64,000 nt of DNA from NCBI GenBank assembly GCA_002794775.1, contig NBAY01000050.1:124001-188000 (forward strand), written 5' to 3'. A model generated the notes under the pieces. That model worked only from the letters and a program-made list of their open reading frames with translations, had not been told where the DNA came from and ran no database searches. The DNA is from Porodaedalea pini (lineage: Eukaryota > Basidiomycota > Agaricomycetes > Hymenochaetales > Hymenochaetaceae). Shown piece by piece: positions 23,790 to 35,470 of the stretch. Within the stretch, counting starts at the first letter, position 1. Each line of letters starts with the position of its first letter. The position numbers and the translations under genes were made by a program.

Positions 23790-25544
23790 TCAAAGATCAC
23801 CCAGAGGAATAACATCCTCGCCATCGTGATTCTCAATCTGATCCTGCGCCCGAGTACTCTCCGCCTGCCACGAAGACTGCGTTGACGGGTAGTAGCTGTT
23901 GCCGAAGTCGTCCAGCAGTACAGCGTCAATCACAGCGACCGCTCTCAGCGCAGATAGCGTCTGCACAGGTCCAGCTTCCGTACCGAGGGTCGTTTCCGCC
24001 GATACGGACTCCCTGCTTTGCCACTCGCGGAGTTGGAGGAGGAAGCGCGCTGTCAGGAGACACGCTACCCTATAATTTGCGGAGGTATGAATATGAAGAG
24101 GTGACGGAATGTAACCTAGAACTATGACGTACGGTAAATTCATCGCATTTGGGATACGCTGGAAGAATGAGTTTTTCTAAAATGACGGGTTAGATATTGC
24201 ATTAACATGGTATCATGTATCCGTACAGGAGCGCGCTGTATGGATTTCTTAGTAGCTGAGCGGCACATTGGAGTATATAAGCCCGCTTACATAGTTCAAA
24301 ACTGCTGCTGCAAAGGAGAAAATCGATACAATGCAATAATAATACAGGCCTGAAAGAGAATAAGGAAGGGGGAAAGTAATAAACGAATCGTCAGATTTAT
24401 TGACGGGGTGTTAAGTATTCCCGACGTACCCTGCTCTGAAAGGAGAGTAAAGAAGCCTCCCCTCTCGAACTTCCATGTCTTTCCGACACGGCATTCTTGG
24501 ATGGAACGCTGTGATGGTGAGCGCAGCCGCGAGGAACTCGAACACACACATGAGAATCGCCAAAAGGCCTCCTTCTATGGGCGAAATAATGAATGAAGTA
24601 AGCTTCATAGACTTTCGAAGTATCGGAAAGGAGTTCAAACAGACCACTGCAACAGAGCTAGATATTTCACTGATGTATGAGAGGAGCGTCATATCGGACG
24701 TACAGTACATTAGAAATTCCTCCAACGCAGGCAAGACCTGGGACGTGCATCTTCCGAAGGCATATTGAGAAATTAAAGAGGCTCGAATCTGCGAACAACG
24801 ACTCACAATATCGAGGATGACACATGCTAGTCCGAGCGAGCCAAGTGCCACGAGAACGAGCCGATTGCATCCATATACAGCATACGTTCGGCCGGTGAGG
24901 GTGGCTATATGTTCATTAGTGATAATCGCGGCCCAGGTAGGCGAGCACTCACCAATCACTGCTGCTCTTCCAAGAACGCTGATGACCCCATCAAACTTGT
25001 ACCACGAGTCGCAGCTGCCAAAAAGGTCTTAGCATCTAGCTGAAGTTCGGTGCTTCCGACTCCATACTATGATTGCAAGACGAATGAGTTCGAACATTAT
25101 TCTCGGTCGTATGATTTAATATACGTACCCTCTCAACTTTGGGGATTCTACCCGAAACGGCGCACAAGTAAACAACATTCGCAATAAGAGCATAGCGGCA
25201 GCAAATGTAAAGGAAAGTTGAGAACTTAAACTTCTTCCCCCAGATGTATTTAACTGCTTGGAAAGATGTTGAACTAGACAGTTGTTTTCGGTATGAATGA
25301 CATAATGTTTACCTTCAGACGGAAACGTTAAAGCATAGTCGTAGTAGAGCAGCACTACTAATTGTTTTAGAAGAGATATGAAGACCCAAGAGGAAAAAGA
25401 ACCATACCGATGCTGGCCCACTGGATACGGAACTGAAGATAGCTGAAAAGTGGCCGCTTTTAGTCAGCGGACATACCCAAAAGGCTTTTCAACGACGACC
25501 TACTGAGCTGTGGCAGCAGACGCGGCGGCGGCGGCGGATACCAT
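23790..25544 (-). CDS. DUF6533-type multi-pass membrane protein (copy 2)
   Basis: A well-resolved minus-strand gene. The ATG at 25544 starts MVSAAAAASAATAQ. Short exons then give YLQFRIQWAS, the signature YYDYALTFPSE, VKYIWGKKFKFSTFLY and the helix YALIANVVYLCAVSGR. After an intron come CDSWYKFDGVISVLGRAAVI and LTGRTYAVYGCNRLVLV, a typical DUF6533 core, then helices near 24550-24500. The exon at about 24290-24360 reads GLYYYCIVSIFSFAAAVLNY, and the tail is FFQRIPNA, LTARFLLQLREW and a soluble C-terminus ending IPLGDL at 23790. About seven helices fit the family, whose role is unknown. All introns I traced are 45-90 nt with GT/AG, and no internal break was seen. The protein is distinct from copy 1 (2009-3556), so the two are paralogues rather than a recent duplication. 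Confidence 0.8.
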
Positions 25545-26880
25545 GGCTGAGTCTGAAGAGGGGCTGAATGGCGCTGGGGCATGATGGAGAGGCGAACAGC
25601 AGGGATGTTATATCATTCATAGAAGGCATCTTTATCGTGACCGGAAAGTCAAAAACCTACTACGGAAGCATTAGTCTTGACTCGCATCGAAAGTTGGAGT
25701 TTCCCCATCAACAGATGCGGATGCCAACATGACTTCTTGCTTAGAATACGATGAGAGATAGAGTTACATCAAGGAGTCTCTCCACAGTTGAAGGAGTAAT
25801 GCTAAATGGAAAGACCAACAATGCGAATACTAGGCATTATCGTTTGATTGAGTGAGTTGGTAGAAGTTCTGGTGGAGAAACGGGTCGACCAGGTGTTTGA
25901 ACATGCTAGTAGTAATTCCTTGATACTTATCGTATGGAGAAGAGGGACGGCACAGAAGAAAACAGCAAGGCTTTGCATCATGAAACCTTCTTCGAGTACA
26001 GTCTGTAAGCGTATGACTGCAACCGGCCAGACATGTACAGTTACGGGAACATAACATGCAACCGAGCATGCATGCATTTGCCACGGTGTTATGCAACCGA
26101 GATCGGGAAACCGGATCAATTGGATCATATTTATTGGATTTGTTTTTTTTGAATAATAATACATTTTCTTGTGTAACGCTGCGTATACCTGCAGCCAGAA
26201 CCCTATTTTTTGCGTTACGCTGCCAAGGCATCCGGCTCAGCTTTGCGTTACGGTTGCGGTCATACACTTACGGACAATAAGGAAAGGGGCCGGAATACAC
26301 GAAGAGATCAAACTCTTTATTTATAGGCCATCTACATCTCTGACGAGCGCATCTCTCAAGAAGACAGATGCAACTGCAAGAATGAAGTCTGACTTGGCAT
26401 CTTTGGTAGCCCGGACGATTAAGTCTAAAAATGAGTTCACCTTGTGCGCCACCGTGGCACCGCCATCATGCGTGTATGATAGGGTTAGGCTCGTTTTCGT
26501 GTTTAAGTTCGAGTGAAATGAGATGCTTTGATTCATCCCAGTGTTCTAGACTACATCACGCAGAAGTTCGACAGCGTGGATCTGTCCGTTTTTTGCGAGA
26601 GATAGTCGCTGTTAGGTAACTAGAGAATCTGGGTTAGGCCGGCCTTTGCCGTGTACCTGTCTCTGTTTATCTCTCATCATGACATGAGGAATAATGATCT
26701 AGGCGCCGCAGAGGTGAGCTGGCCTTTACCGATAGAATGTTACATTTAAAATTAGCAACGTCGAGCAAGCTCGCCATCAAGAGATTTTAAATTATACCAC
26801 TCTTCCTTGCAAGCTGCGAATGCCTTCAACTGCAATCTTTCGGCTACAAATCCACGTGCTGGCTAGAAGATAGAAAAGAA
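25545..26880. other. Gap without a supported gene
   Basis: A GCG trinucleotide run lies at about 25521-25537 (inside the first exon of the DUF6533 gene), and the motif TGCGTTACG recurs near 26200-26250. The 145-codon minus frame at 25830-26267 is Cys- and Ser-rich without a recognisable pattern. No gene is supported. Confidence 0.4.
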
Positions 26881-27962
26881 TCAGTAGTAGTTGGCATTAA
26901 TCTCGCTAGAAAATCGCACGTCACCACATAATAATCGAGCGTGATTGTATTCATAATCCAAGACAGTTTTGACGACGAGCTTTTCAATGATATCGTTCTC
27001 CGAGGCTTTCCACGCGTCTCGGAAGCGAGAGGCTTCAGTGATACGACGATATGTCTGAGCTGTTACTTCATTCAGACTCCTAACTACCTCGTGCAGAACG
27101 GTACGAAAGACGAGAAGGCGTGGAATCTCTGTCGACAGCATAGTGCTTGTCGCGATGATTCCAACATCTCGATCATCATTCGAATCCGACAGTAGATGGC
27201 CCACGATCAAGAGGAGCCTGAGAAGACCACTTCTTATCGCCTGCACTGTCCAATCCGAGTATGAAAGAAAACGCATACGAATATTAGAAAACACGAGAGA
27301 CATTGAGACGATAGACGAGATAGCGGTTTGCTCCATTCCTCGGGAGCCTACGACCAGCGTCCAAATTATTTTTATCAAAGTCGGTAATCAGCGTTTATGG
27401 AAGAAAGATTTCTGGTGATCGATGTCTTCGCCATTGAATATAATCATAGTTGTTCGAATGGCGTTGACAATGCGCCTATAATCGACATTAGGTCCTGCTG
27501 CATCCAAACGCAGACGTGCCATAGCCATAGATACAAGTTCCTCTGAACTCCCCAACCCGAAGAGTGCTGCATCCTGCGAAGATAATACAGCTTGAAAGAC
27601 GCCGCTCAAGTGTTCGAGTACGGACCGGGAGTCGGTGGGCGATTCCATGAGGCGTTCAAAGAACTTCGTCCAACGGAATATTGATGGCCAGCCTCGGACT
27701 ATTTTGCTGGCGGAAAGCTCTATGACACAGAATAACACGTCCAGATCACCGAAAGAAGCAATTCCACCAAGAAGAGTGAGTGCAAGCTGTGCGTCGTCAC
27801 TGTCTCGTCTGGCTGGTGCAGGGTCTAGCTTGTTGAGTCTAGAGCAGAACGTCTCGAATGCCCTCCAGAAGCTCGAATGGCAGTTGATGTAGATTCTCGG
27901 GATTGGTGAGTGCTTTCAGGTCCAAATACGACCCTGCAGCCGTAGCTGCAACTGTCTGTTCC
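26881..27962 (-). pseudogene. Broken helical-repeat protein gene
   Basis: The minus strand encodes an alpha-helical protein: AATAAGSYLDLKALTNPENL near 27920, then ALTLLGGIASFGDLDVLF, RGWPSIFRWTKFFERL, LLSSQDAALFGLGSSEELV, then SSIVSMSLVFSN, GLLRLLLIVGHLL and IVEKL-like helices to the stop at 26881. From memory, such ARM-like repeats occur in Agaricomycete proteins that often end in a MYND zinc finger. Here the place where a finger might start (CGDVRF) has lost its second Cys and the frame stops soon after. Two breaks are visible. Between 27870 and 27840 the frame changes after GIRDVLL, with a TAG. At 27388 an in-frame TGA separates two open stretches in the same frame, and no GT donor is available to splice it out. 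I therefore call it a pseudogene. The family assignment is tentative. Confidence 0.5.
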
Positions 27963-28344
27963 AAATTGCATGTAAGTAGGAAATGAAGAACAGGATGAAC
28001 TGCTCGCACACCTCAGATGAGATTCAACTTTATTCGTTGATTGGCAACTGTTTTAGAATCGCTCCAGGGGACCCTGCTACGCTTTAGAGGGGCCATTATA
28101 CAAATGAATAGCAATACGCTTGCTGTCTTGCGGACCTCGTAGTGGTTGTTCTGTTCTGTCATGCACTGAGAACGTTTTATGTCAATTATGTAATAATTAG
28201 CCCTGTCTGTCCAAGCACGTCGATCATGTGCTTCCGAGTCATCGCCCATGTACCATTTGATTCTCCATCAAAAGCTCCGGACTATATAAGCACACACCTT
28301 CGAAAGCCGCGTTCAGGAGGCATATGCCGAACAAAACAACATTT
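27963..28344. other. Gap without a supported gene
   Basis: A short spacer between the broken helical-repeat gene and the third fragment of the duplicated block. A TATATAAGC box lies near 28282 in plus orientation, but no supported gene follows. Confidence 0.4.
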
Positions 28345-28690
28345 GGCTAGCATGTACGTTCACCTCTGATCATTCACATACCCGCGTGCACTTCTGAACT
28401 GACTTCAATGCATCATTCAGCCACAGCTGTTCAAGCCGCAGCTTACGACAAGCATTCTGACCGCTTGCGGGCAGATCAAGTGTGTTACTTCACCTGCCTC
28501 GGTGCATAACAAGCCAGCTAACCCGTCGAGGCAGTTTCTTTTCACATGTCGGCCTGCTCGGTCACGATACCCCGAATGCGGGATTCATTCTAACACAGGC
28601 ATCAACGATGGTATTCTATAATCGACCATGTTATAGAGCGGGAAGCAGGGTAAATTCTCTACGTAGACATGGCCAGCGGGGAAGATGATA
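28345..28690 (+). repeat. Third, diverged fragment of the duplicated block
   Basis: It begins with AGCATGTACGTTCACC near 28348, continues with GATCATTCACATAC, and keeps scattered similarity to 11938-12190 and 20827-21080 (for example a GACCGCTT-GAAGATCAA-like stretch near 28460 and GGGAAG--GTAAATTCTCTACG near 28640). Similarity ends at about 28690. It is more diverged than copies 1 and 2 are from each other, so it separated earlier. Confidence 0.5.
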
Positions 28691-29441
28691 AGAATGAGGC
28701 AGTAAAAGTTGGGGCATCGGGCAATGGGGCGTATAGCGTGGTGAGTTCGGAATAAAATGCAAAGTAGCGTGGCACGTGAAGAATGAAGAGCCCGCGGCTG
28801 TATCTGTTTGCTTTGTTTTAGAGCATTCAGTAGCGACGATATACCGGATTAATGCTCAAGGCTCTTTCTTATTTGTGAGTAATGCTTTATCGTGCGTTGT
28901 CATATAAGAAAGCAGAAGCTTAGACTGTGGAGTCTGTCCTCTAGGTGCTCGACCTTCGTATTCGGACCAATTAAATAGCATGTACCGGTGTCATCACATG
29001 CCGAGACCATGCCCAACCAACGTCCCGCGCCTTCCCCTTCCCCTTCCAATTCATGTTCGCTTCCAGGTCATCCGCCCGTCCTTCCTAGCAGCGGGAAACA
29101 CCAGAAGCACATCTTCCTCATCCGCAAACGACGGATGTCTCGCTTCATGAGATCTGGTCCTCCAGGAGCTGCCTTGGCGGTCTCTTTCCCATTATTACGA
29201 CTTTACTTTGTGTCCACAGTCTTCCTGAGCTGACGCAACTCCTTCAGCCCGCTTTCTTCCATTTTCCATGCCAGACAAGTCAATATAAAGCGCACGATGC
29301 AAGGAAGAGTGTAACTGCTATCTGCTAATTGGTCCTTCATCATATTTTCCAAGTTCTATTCCGTCTCCATTGCACAATGCTCCACAGAAACTTCCAGAAA
29401 AATTCTGCAGTCCAAGCCTTCGATCCACTTCCGTCCCGGCC
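28691..29441. other. Gap without a supported gene
   Basis: A plus frame of 81 codons at 28988-29233 is rich in Pro and Ser and has no recognisable motif. The plus frames at 29329-29618 run antisense to the last exon of the dehydrogenase and are shadows. Confidence 0.4.
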
Positions 29442-31173
29442 TCAACTCCCAAGTGTCCTCACCCCAAGGTCATACAGATCCTCCTTGCGTATGATGTTCG
29501 CCTGCCGGACGAGGTCCTCAATATCGTCCCGGACATTGATGTAGCGGCCCCGCAATTCCGCCGCACGTCCCGTCGCAAGGTACACGCATGTCTGTGCGCA
29601 GAGCTCCGGGCTTTGTGAGACGCGCATACAGGACATTAAGAAATAAGGTATCAGATTCTTTTTGTCTCAGGAACAGATACGATAGGGTCGTACTGACGTT
29701 TGGTCAAACTTTTTTGTGCGTTGTCCGGATGCGATCACTGAACTATATTGTGCGGCGTAAAATCTGTCAGTATACTCAAACAATATTTTCCCTTTTGTGT
29801 GCTCACCCCGTTTTCCATTTTCTCGATGTCCGGGTGCAGTGCGCTGAGCGTGATGTCAGACTTCACATCACCTGTATACGTTTGAACAGTCGTGGGATGA
29901 ATATGAAATAGCTGGATTTAGGATGGTTGCGAGTAGGCGCACCTGGATTCACCGAATACATGCATACGTCAGACTCTGCATCGAATTCGAGCTGGAGGCA
30001 AGCTGTTGCACGGATGAGCGCAGTCCTGCACACGATGTCGATATCAAGTCTGTGCAACTATACTTGTAGAGTGAAGAACCCACTTGGACACACTGAACGC
30101 TGACGACCCAGCTATATATACGCAACATCAATAACCTCGGACGATCCATCTTACTAAATTTTAAACAGCTCACCGATACTTTCCACCCCGGCATAATTCG
30201 AGATGAATATGATTGTACCTGCACGCCGAGCCTGCATTCCTGGCAGCACCATCCTGGCAAGCATCAACGGGCAACGGACGTTCACCTCCATGACTCGCCA
30301 CCATTCCTCTTCCGGTGTATTTACAAACGGACGAAACAACCTCACTCCCGCATTCACGACCAGCACATCCACCGTACCCAACTTTCTCTTTATTTCCGAG
30401 AGCGCAGCCGCGACGCGCATGCGGTCCGTAATGTCAATAGCGCACACCAGTGCCTTTGTCTTCGGGTACTTCCGAGAGATCTCGGACGCGAGAGAGATGA
30501 GCTCGCTGGAGGTGCGGGACAAGAGGGCAAGACCCGCAGCACCGGCATGAGCGAAGGACAGTGCGATGGACCGCCCAATCCCGCGGCCGGCGCCGGAGAC
30601 GAGGATGACGCGCCCGTGCATGCTGTCTGTGAGAGCGACAGAACTAATGGTGGGATAGACGTCTTTATGCTGGGCTGGGACGGTTCCAGTCTCAGACCTG
30701 CTCCCTGTAGTTCCAGCCCTAGTCCCGTTCCTTGCATTCCCAGTCCCAGCCCCAGTCCCGCTCTCTGTAGTCTTGTTATCGCTCCCGTTCCCGTTCCCTG
30801 TATCCCCAGTTCCAGTCCCGTTCTCCGGAGTCTCAGTTCTGGTCTCGTTCCCTGTAATGGTGCTAGAGCTGGTGCCAGGACGGACGTTGGGTTGCGTAGG
30901 CACGGCTCCAGCCGCAGTGTCGGCTCTGGTTTCGGGTGCGGCACCGTGGTCAGCTCCGGTGCTGAAGGCGGCACCGGCGTCGGTTCCGGTGCTGGTGGAC
31001 GCTCCTCTGCTGGCCCCGGTACTCGTGCTGGTACTGGTACTTGTACCGGCGCCAGTACTGGTGCTAGTGCTGGTCCCGCCAGTGCCGACGCTGGTATTGG
31101 TGATAGTGATGGTGACGGCAAGTGGGGCTTGGGGGTCCAGCGGTGCCTTATGTTCAACAGTGAGTTGCGACAT
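29442..31173 (-). CDS. Short-chain dehydrogenase/reductase with altered catalytic residues and a Thr/Gly-rich N-terminus
   Basis: The Rossmann part is clear: HGRVILVSGAGRGIGRSIAL (GxxxGxG cofactor loop), IDITDRMRVAAAL, VLVVNAGV (NAG motif), GTIIFISNYAG. After an intron (about 30117-30176) come AGSSAFSVSK, then TALIRATACLQLEFD beyond a 58-nt intron (30026-30083), then MYSVNPG, DVKSDITLS and the last exon ELCAQTCVYLATGRAAELRG ending at 29442. The active-site Tyr of YxxxK is Phe (codon 30095-30097), and the Ser expected 13 residues before it is Asn (30196-30198); Lys is kept. The enzyme may therefore be inactive. Before the Rossmann fold the same frame runs 184 codons to 31173 as a Thr/Gly/Ser/Ala-rich tract (about 30690-31110). 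The segment VYPTISSVALTDS just before the fold looks native. The low-complexity part could be real, a wrong start or partly intronic. Confidence 0.75.
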
Positions 31174-32283
31174 GGCAGACTCTGGTCCTGAGGAGAGAGA
31201 CGTCGGCGTTATGACAATGCATAATTGCTTATAATAGGGAGGGGACTAACGAGATACAGCACTGACCGCGTTTGACTTCCAAGCTTCATAGACAGCTTCT
31301 GATCTCTTCACCAAGCATGTGACATTTGGTTCTCCTGCTCACAAGAGGGATTCGCAAGTATTGATACACCGAACAGGCATTCGAGATTATGCATGAATTT
31401 GCATGACATCCGAGAATAGTCATGATATGCACCATGTCTTGAAGATAGTACCCATAATCCAATAGACGTGGAACTTCGGCGAAATGGAAGGTGCGTCCGT
31501 AACCTCCCCCTCCCCCAAAGTTATAATTTCTGCCATGTATAGCCGTATACATCGTACATAAAGCAATAGGTCTTCCAGTTTTGATGTACATTTCTCCTGA
31601 TTTCATAAACAATTGGAAGGTGCGTGTCGTACCTACTTCGAAATTCGCATGCAGCTAGGTTGTGCGGGCTGATCAGCGTGTCGATCAAACTTGCCTCAGG
31701 CTGCTTTCACACTTTGACTATTAGATAACGCACAAGCTTTACTGTCCATCTGGTCTTAAATCTCCGAGAATGTCTTGCCAAGTGCTCCAGTGCAGATACT
31801 GGTACCTGCGATCGCTCTTACCAGCTTTCCAAGTATACTAACAAACTCCTGAGTCAACATTGGCTTTGTCCGAGCTCACTTGCTACTCTTTCTTGTTTAT
31901 GCCTCGTTGCTCAACACAAATTGACACATGTGCCTCTGCTTCTGTCGAGCATCTCAAGGAATCCTTCCATCTGTGTCGTTCAAAGGTACGACTTCCATAA
32001 TGATCAGCATCTTCATACATCTGGACTCGAAGTTCCAAGTTTATCCTCTCGACTTTCATCTTAACAGGTAATTTATCATTGATACTCGGGCGTTAGACTT
32101 CCCAGCTTGAGCTCAGCTTCCATGATTGCGAGTTTGCTTCCCCGAAGCCAGGCCATTGCTTCATGGCCGAAGACTTGAAGACAAGTGACCATATAAATTT
32201 TTTCTCTAACCAGTCATTCTCTATAAGAGCCCCGAGGTCTCGATCCCCCCGAGCTATCCACTGCCAACTAATTCTCTATACAA
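31174..32283. other. Spacer upstream of the small membrane gene
   Basis: A 108-codon minus frame at 31286-31612 has a poly-Gly/Tyr stretch (NFGGGGGYG) but no recognisable family. From 31620 on there are no frames over 60 codons. Small exons could be hidden, but I can support none before 32284. Confidence 0.4.
32222..32227 (+). promoter_or_regulatory. TATA-like box of the small membrane gene
   Basis: TATAAG lies 57 bases before the ATG at 32284. The stretch between them is pyrimidine-rich, as is common just before Agaricomycete start codons. The call rests only on position and sequence. Confidence 0.4.
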
Positions 32284-32704
32284 ATGTCACGTTCAAATCG
32301 CAGTGAAGTGCTGTGTTGCATTCTTGTGAGTGACAATGTTGTCTTCATCCTTCAACTCTGATGGCATTCTGGCTCTTGCTGGTAGTGGGTCTTCTCGGCG
32401 ATACTGCTCGTCCTCACCGCAGTGACCGTATTTGCATGGCTTGTTCGGATCATCTTGACAGCTCTCAACCTTTTGCGTCCTGCTATCGCACTTGAGTGTA
32501 GGGTGAGTGATGTCGTCATCTCCTCATTGAAGTCGATAGCATTCTGACTCTTGCTGAAAGCTGATCCTTCGAGCCATACTCCTTTGCCTCACCGCGATCA
32601 CCGCATTCGCATGGCTTTTTTGGATCATCCTTATCGCACTCGTACTTGTGACGTGCTTGTGCTCGACGGCAGATAGCTCAAGCCCTGGATATGATCAAAT
32701 ATAG
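32284..32704 (+). CDS. Small two-helix membrane protein with a duplicated exon-intron unit
   Basis: Three exons joined by two short introns give an open frame of 100 codons. Exon 1 is 32284-32325 (MSRSNRSEVLCCIL). Intron 1 is 32326-32385, exon 2 is 32386-32502, intron 2 is 32503-32560, and exon 3 is 32561-32704 with TAG. All joins are phase 0 and use GTGAGTGA donors and AG acceptors. Exon 2 holds a hydrophobic helix (AILLVLTAVTVFAWLVRIIL) and exon 3 a second one that repeats it (AILLCLTAITAFAWLFWIIL). The introns share GTGAGTGA at the start and GCATTCTG-CTCTTGCTG near the end, so the unit was duplicated together with its intron. The product would be a membrane hairpin with a short polar N-terminus and a Ser/Asp-rich tail. 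I know no family for it. Consistent phase and the conserved helix argue for a real gene. Confidence 0.6.
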
Positions 32705-34617
32705 CCGGATTCCATGTTCTCTGCATGGTATGCGAAGTTGGTGAAAGGGTAGATAGTAGAAGCAGAGGATTGGAAGTGACAGAAAGGAAGGCAAATCCAG
32801 GAGAGACCGAGTTCGGGCATGATTTTGACTCTGTATCATTGCCTAGGCATTAGAATGTTCATTCCTCGTCCTCATTCTCTAAGTGCCATAAACTTCCCCG
32901 AAGATGTAACGCCGTTTGTCGCATAACTTATCCGCCTGCGTCGATACACGATGATGATTCGAAAATAGCCCAGCTGATTGCAATCTCGAGGTTGTAGAAT
33001 GGACTCCCCAACGTATCGTATCCACCAATATGTAAAGAATGGGATAAGGGAATAGAGAGATAAAGGAAGACTATGGGCGACGCCATGGACTTTCCTCAAA
33101 AGATGGAAAAATCTTGGGTGAATGAAGATAGAAATTGAGAGAGAAAGAGGGGGCATAGGCGAGGTTCGTAGGTGCCAAAGGACGTATCAAGGGAGTAAGC
33201 TGCTCGTCCCACATTGTCCTAAGGATGCAAAACGTTGAGACGCAAGCTCTAGCGCGTCCAAGCGGTCGCACTGACTCGGACGACCGCAAGATCTTAGCGT
33301 GGGACACCTACTGCTACCCCGGCACAATTGACGCAACTTGATGCTATTGGAACCTGAAAGGTGTCTTAGCAGCGATCCTTTTTGGTGAGCCGTGCCTGTT
33401 CTGAGAGGCCAGTGAGAACGGGGACCACGATGGCACTCACACCGTCAACCTTGCTCGCGACGAACAGGGTAGCCATTCTGTGCCAGTGATCCATACTTGT
33501 TTGAGGTTTTCTGACGCAAAGAGTACAGGTTGGAAGCCGTATGCGACATAGTCCCATCCTGGCCGGTACAGGAGACGAAGCTGGGAATGGCAAACTTGAT
33601 TCTGTAGGCGCAATCTTTGACACAAGTTCAGTCTGCGGACAAATCGGGCAGGGCTGTGTCTCTGTAGATCTCTTGCAGTGCGAAAAAATGAGATGCCCAT
33701 GTAAAAAAGCCTCAGGCTGTTCCTTGGGTGTAGTGCGTTTGATGGCAAGCACGGCACTGATGCAATGCTGGAAGTCGCAAAAATGAGTTCTGCGGTCGGA
33801 TAATATGGTGATCGGAACAGAAAAGATCCAAGCCCCAGAATATCACCAGCATAATATACTGTGTCATGTACAAACAAAGCTGAGTGCCGGAATTAAGATT
33901 TTTGGAATCACGGGTCGGACTTTACGGAACAGTAAGCCACGTGCTTCACCAAATTGATTACATGATCCAGAGAAGCCAGATTCAACCCTTGACCTCTGCT
34001 TTTTGCATTCATTCTATAAATATCAAACTGATAGATATCTGATTCACAACGCTCTGACTGCAATCATGATGTTCAGCCCTGCGCGGGGGACAGTAGAGAG
34101 AGGCCTACGTCGGTGTGCATGTAGCGGGAGTAGTCGTGAATTTGATCATGAAGATTCTCTCACTTTGTCCGCCACCACCCCCGTATCGCCACTTCGTATT
34201 CCATGAGGCATTCTTTTACCGACCCATCCACCAGTTCCTTTATTCATTTCCGTGCCCACCTGTTCGCTATTAAATTTAGCTCTACTCAGTTCACTCTCAA
34301 TTGCTCTCATTGTATCGCCCCCCTGTCGAGCTCCGATGACTTCTTTCTTGTAGGAATCTCTTCGGGCGATACGATGAGGAGCAGATCCGTCTCATGTGGC
34401 TCCGGCTCCTACTTTTTTTCCTTCTTTCCTTTTTTCCCCTTTCCCTCTCGGGTATCTCTCCCTCTACATTGCATCACACTATAGGATTGCAGGAGGTACC
34501 AACGCGCTGCCCAGAGTGTAGCACGTCTTCGAATTGGCGACTCGAGTCTCGAGGACGCAGACTGACTCATGCTCCTGACTGCTTCTGACTCACTGTGACT
34601 CACTTCCGTAAATGTCT
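32705..34617. other. Gap without a firmly supported gene
   Basis: Two overlapping minus frames of 128 and 146 codons at 33366-33877 could hide exons (one contains MDHWHRMATLFVASKVDGVSAIVV), but no family is recognisable and the reading frame choice is unclear. The plus stretch 34203-34590 is rich in Ser, Phe and Leu, and T-rich at the DNA level. I annotate neither. Confidence 0.35.
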
Positions 34618-34619
34618 TA

Positions 34620-35468
34620 CAGCCTTTTTCATAAGTCCTGCGACACGTGCATGTCACATGAAATGAGCCGTGTCAGAGCCAAAGTGTCGAAAAATTAGAA
34701 TGAATGCCTATTTTCTCTGTGAATTCTGCACAGAACCTGCTCATTAAGTACTCAAAAAAAAGGCACGGTTCTCAGGAGAAGAAATATGTAAAATATGGAG
34801 CAATAAATTGACTGTGTAGGTGGGTGGAGATCAAACAAGTGCAGCTGGTCTGTTCTCTCACCCATTTCCACTGAGATTCAAAAATTATGGCTCCCCTACA
34901 TCTACCTATAAAATTCTTTCCTGTATCTGTAAATTAAGTATATGACTATACCAACATCTCCTGCAAGTTTGAAGCCAATCCATTCAGTATTCATGGTGCA
35001 GCAGCAAGATTTGTGTTCTACTCTGCAAGACCTATTGTGAGAAAAGGAGGGTGGAAAGAGCTTGAAGTGGAACACAAATCTTGCTGCTGCACCATGAATA
35101 CTGAATGGATTGGCTTCAAACTTGCAGGAGATGTTGATATAGTCATATACTTAATTTACAGATACAGGAAAGAATTTTATAGGTAGATGTAGGGGAGCCA
35201 TAATTTTTGAATCTCAGTGGAAATGGGTGAGAGAACAGACCAGCTGCACTTGTTTGATCTCCACCCACCTACACAGTCAATTTATTGCTCCATATTTTAC
35301 ATATTTCTTCTCCTGAGAACCGTGCCTTTTTTTTGAGTACTTAATGAGCAGGTTCTGTGCAGAATTCACAGAGAAAATAGGCATTCATTCTAATTTTTCA
35401 ACACTTTGGCTCTGACACGGCTCATTTCATGTGACATGCACGTGTCGCAGGACTTATGAAAATGGCTG
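34620..35468. mobile_element. Fold-back inverted-repeat element, copy 1
   Basis: The left arm 34620-35018 and right arm 35070-35468 are each 399 bp, inverted and almost identical, around a 51-bp loop (35019-35069). The ends read CAGCC...GGCTG and lie between TA dinucleotides (34618-34619 and 35469-35470), as expected of a non-autonomous element moved by a Tc1/mariner-type transposase. No transposase is encoded; the apparent frames are shadows of the palindrome. Within the arms a poly-A block (near 34754) faces a poly-T block (near 35330). One visible arm difference is at base 6 of the terminal repeat (T in the left arm where the right arm implies A). A transcript would fold into a hairpin of about 400 bp. 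Confidence 0.9.
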
Positions 35469-35470
35469 TA

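Noticed and set aside
25830..26267. 145-codon Cys-rich minus frame
   Set aside because: Cys spacing matches no secreted-protein or zinc motif, and there is no signal peptide.
30390..31234. Long open frames of 153-255 codons on both strands over the Thr/Gly tract
   Set aside because: The repeat unit keeps all frames open. Only the frame continuous with the Rossmann fold has independent support.
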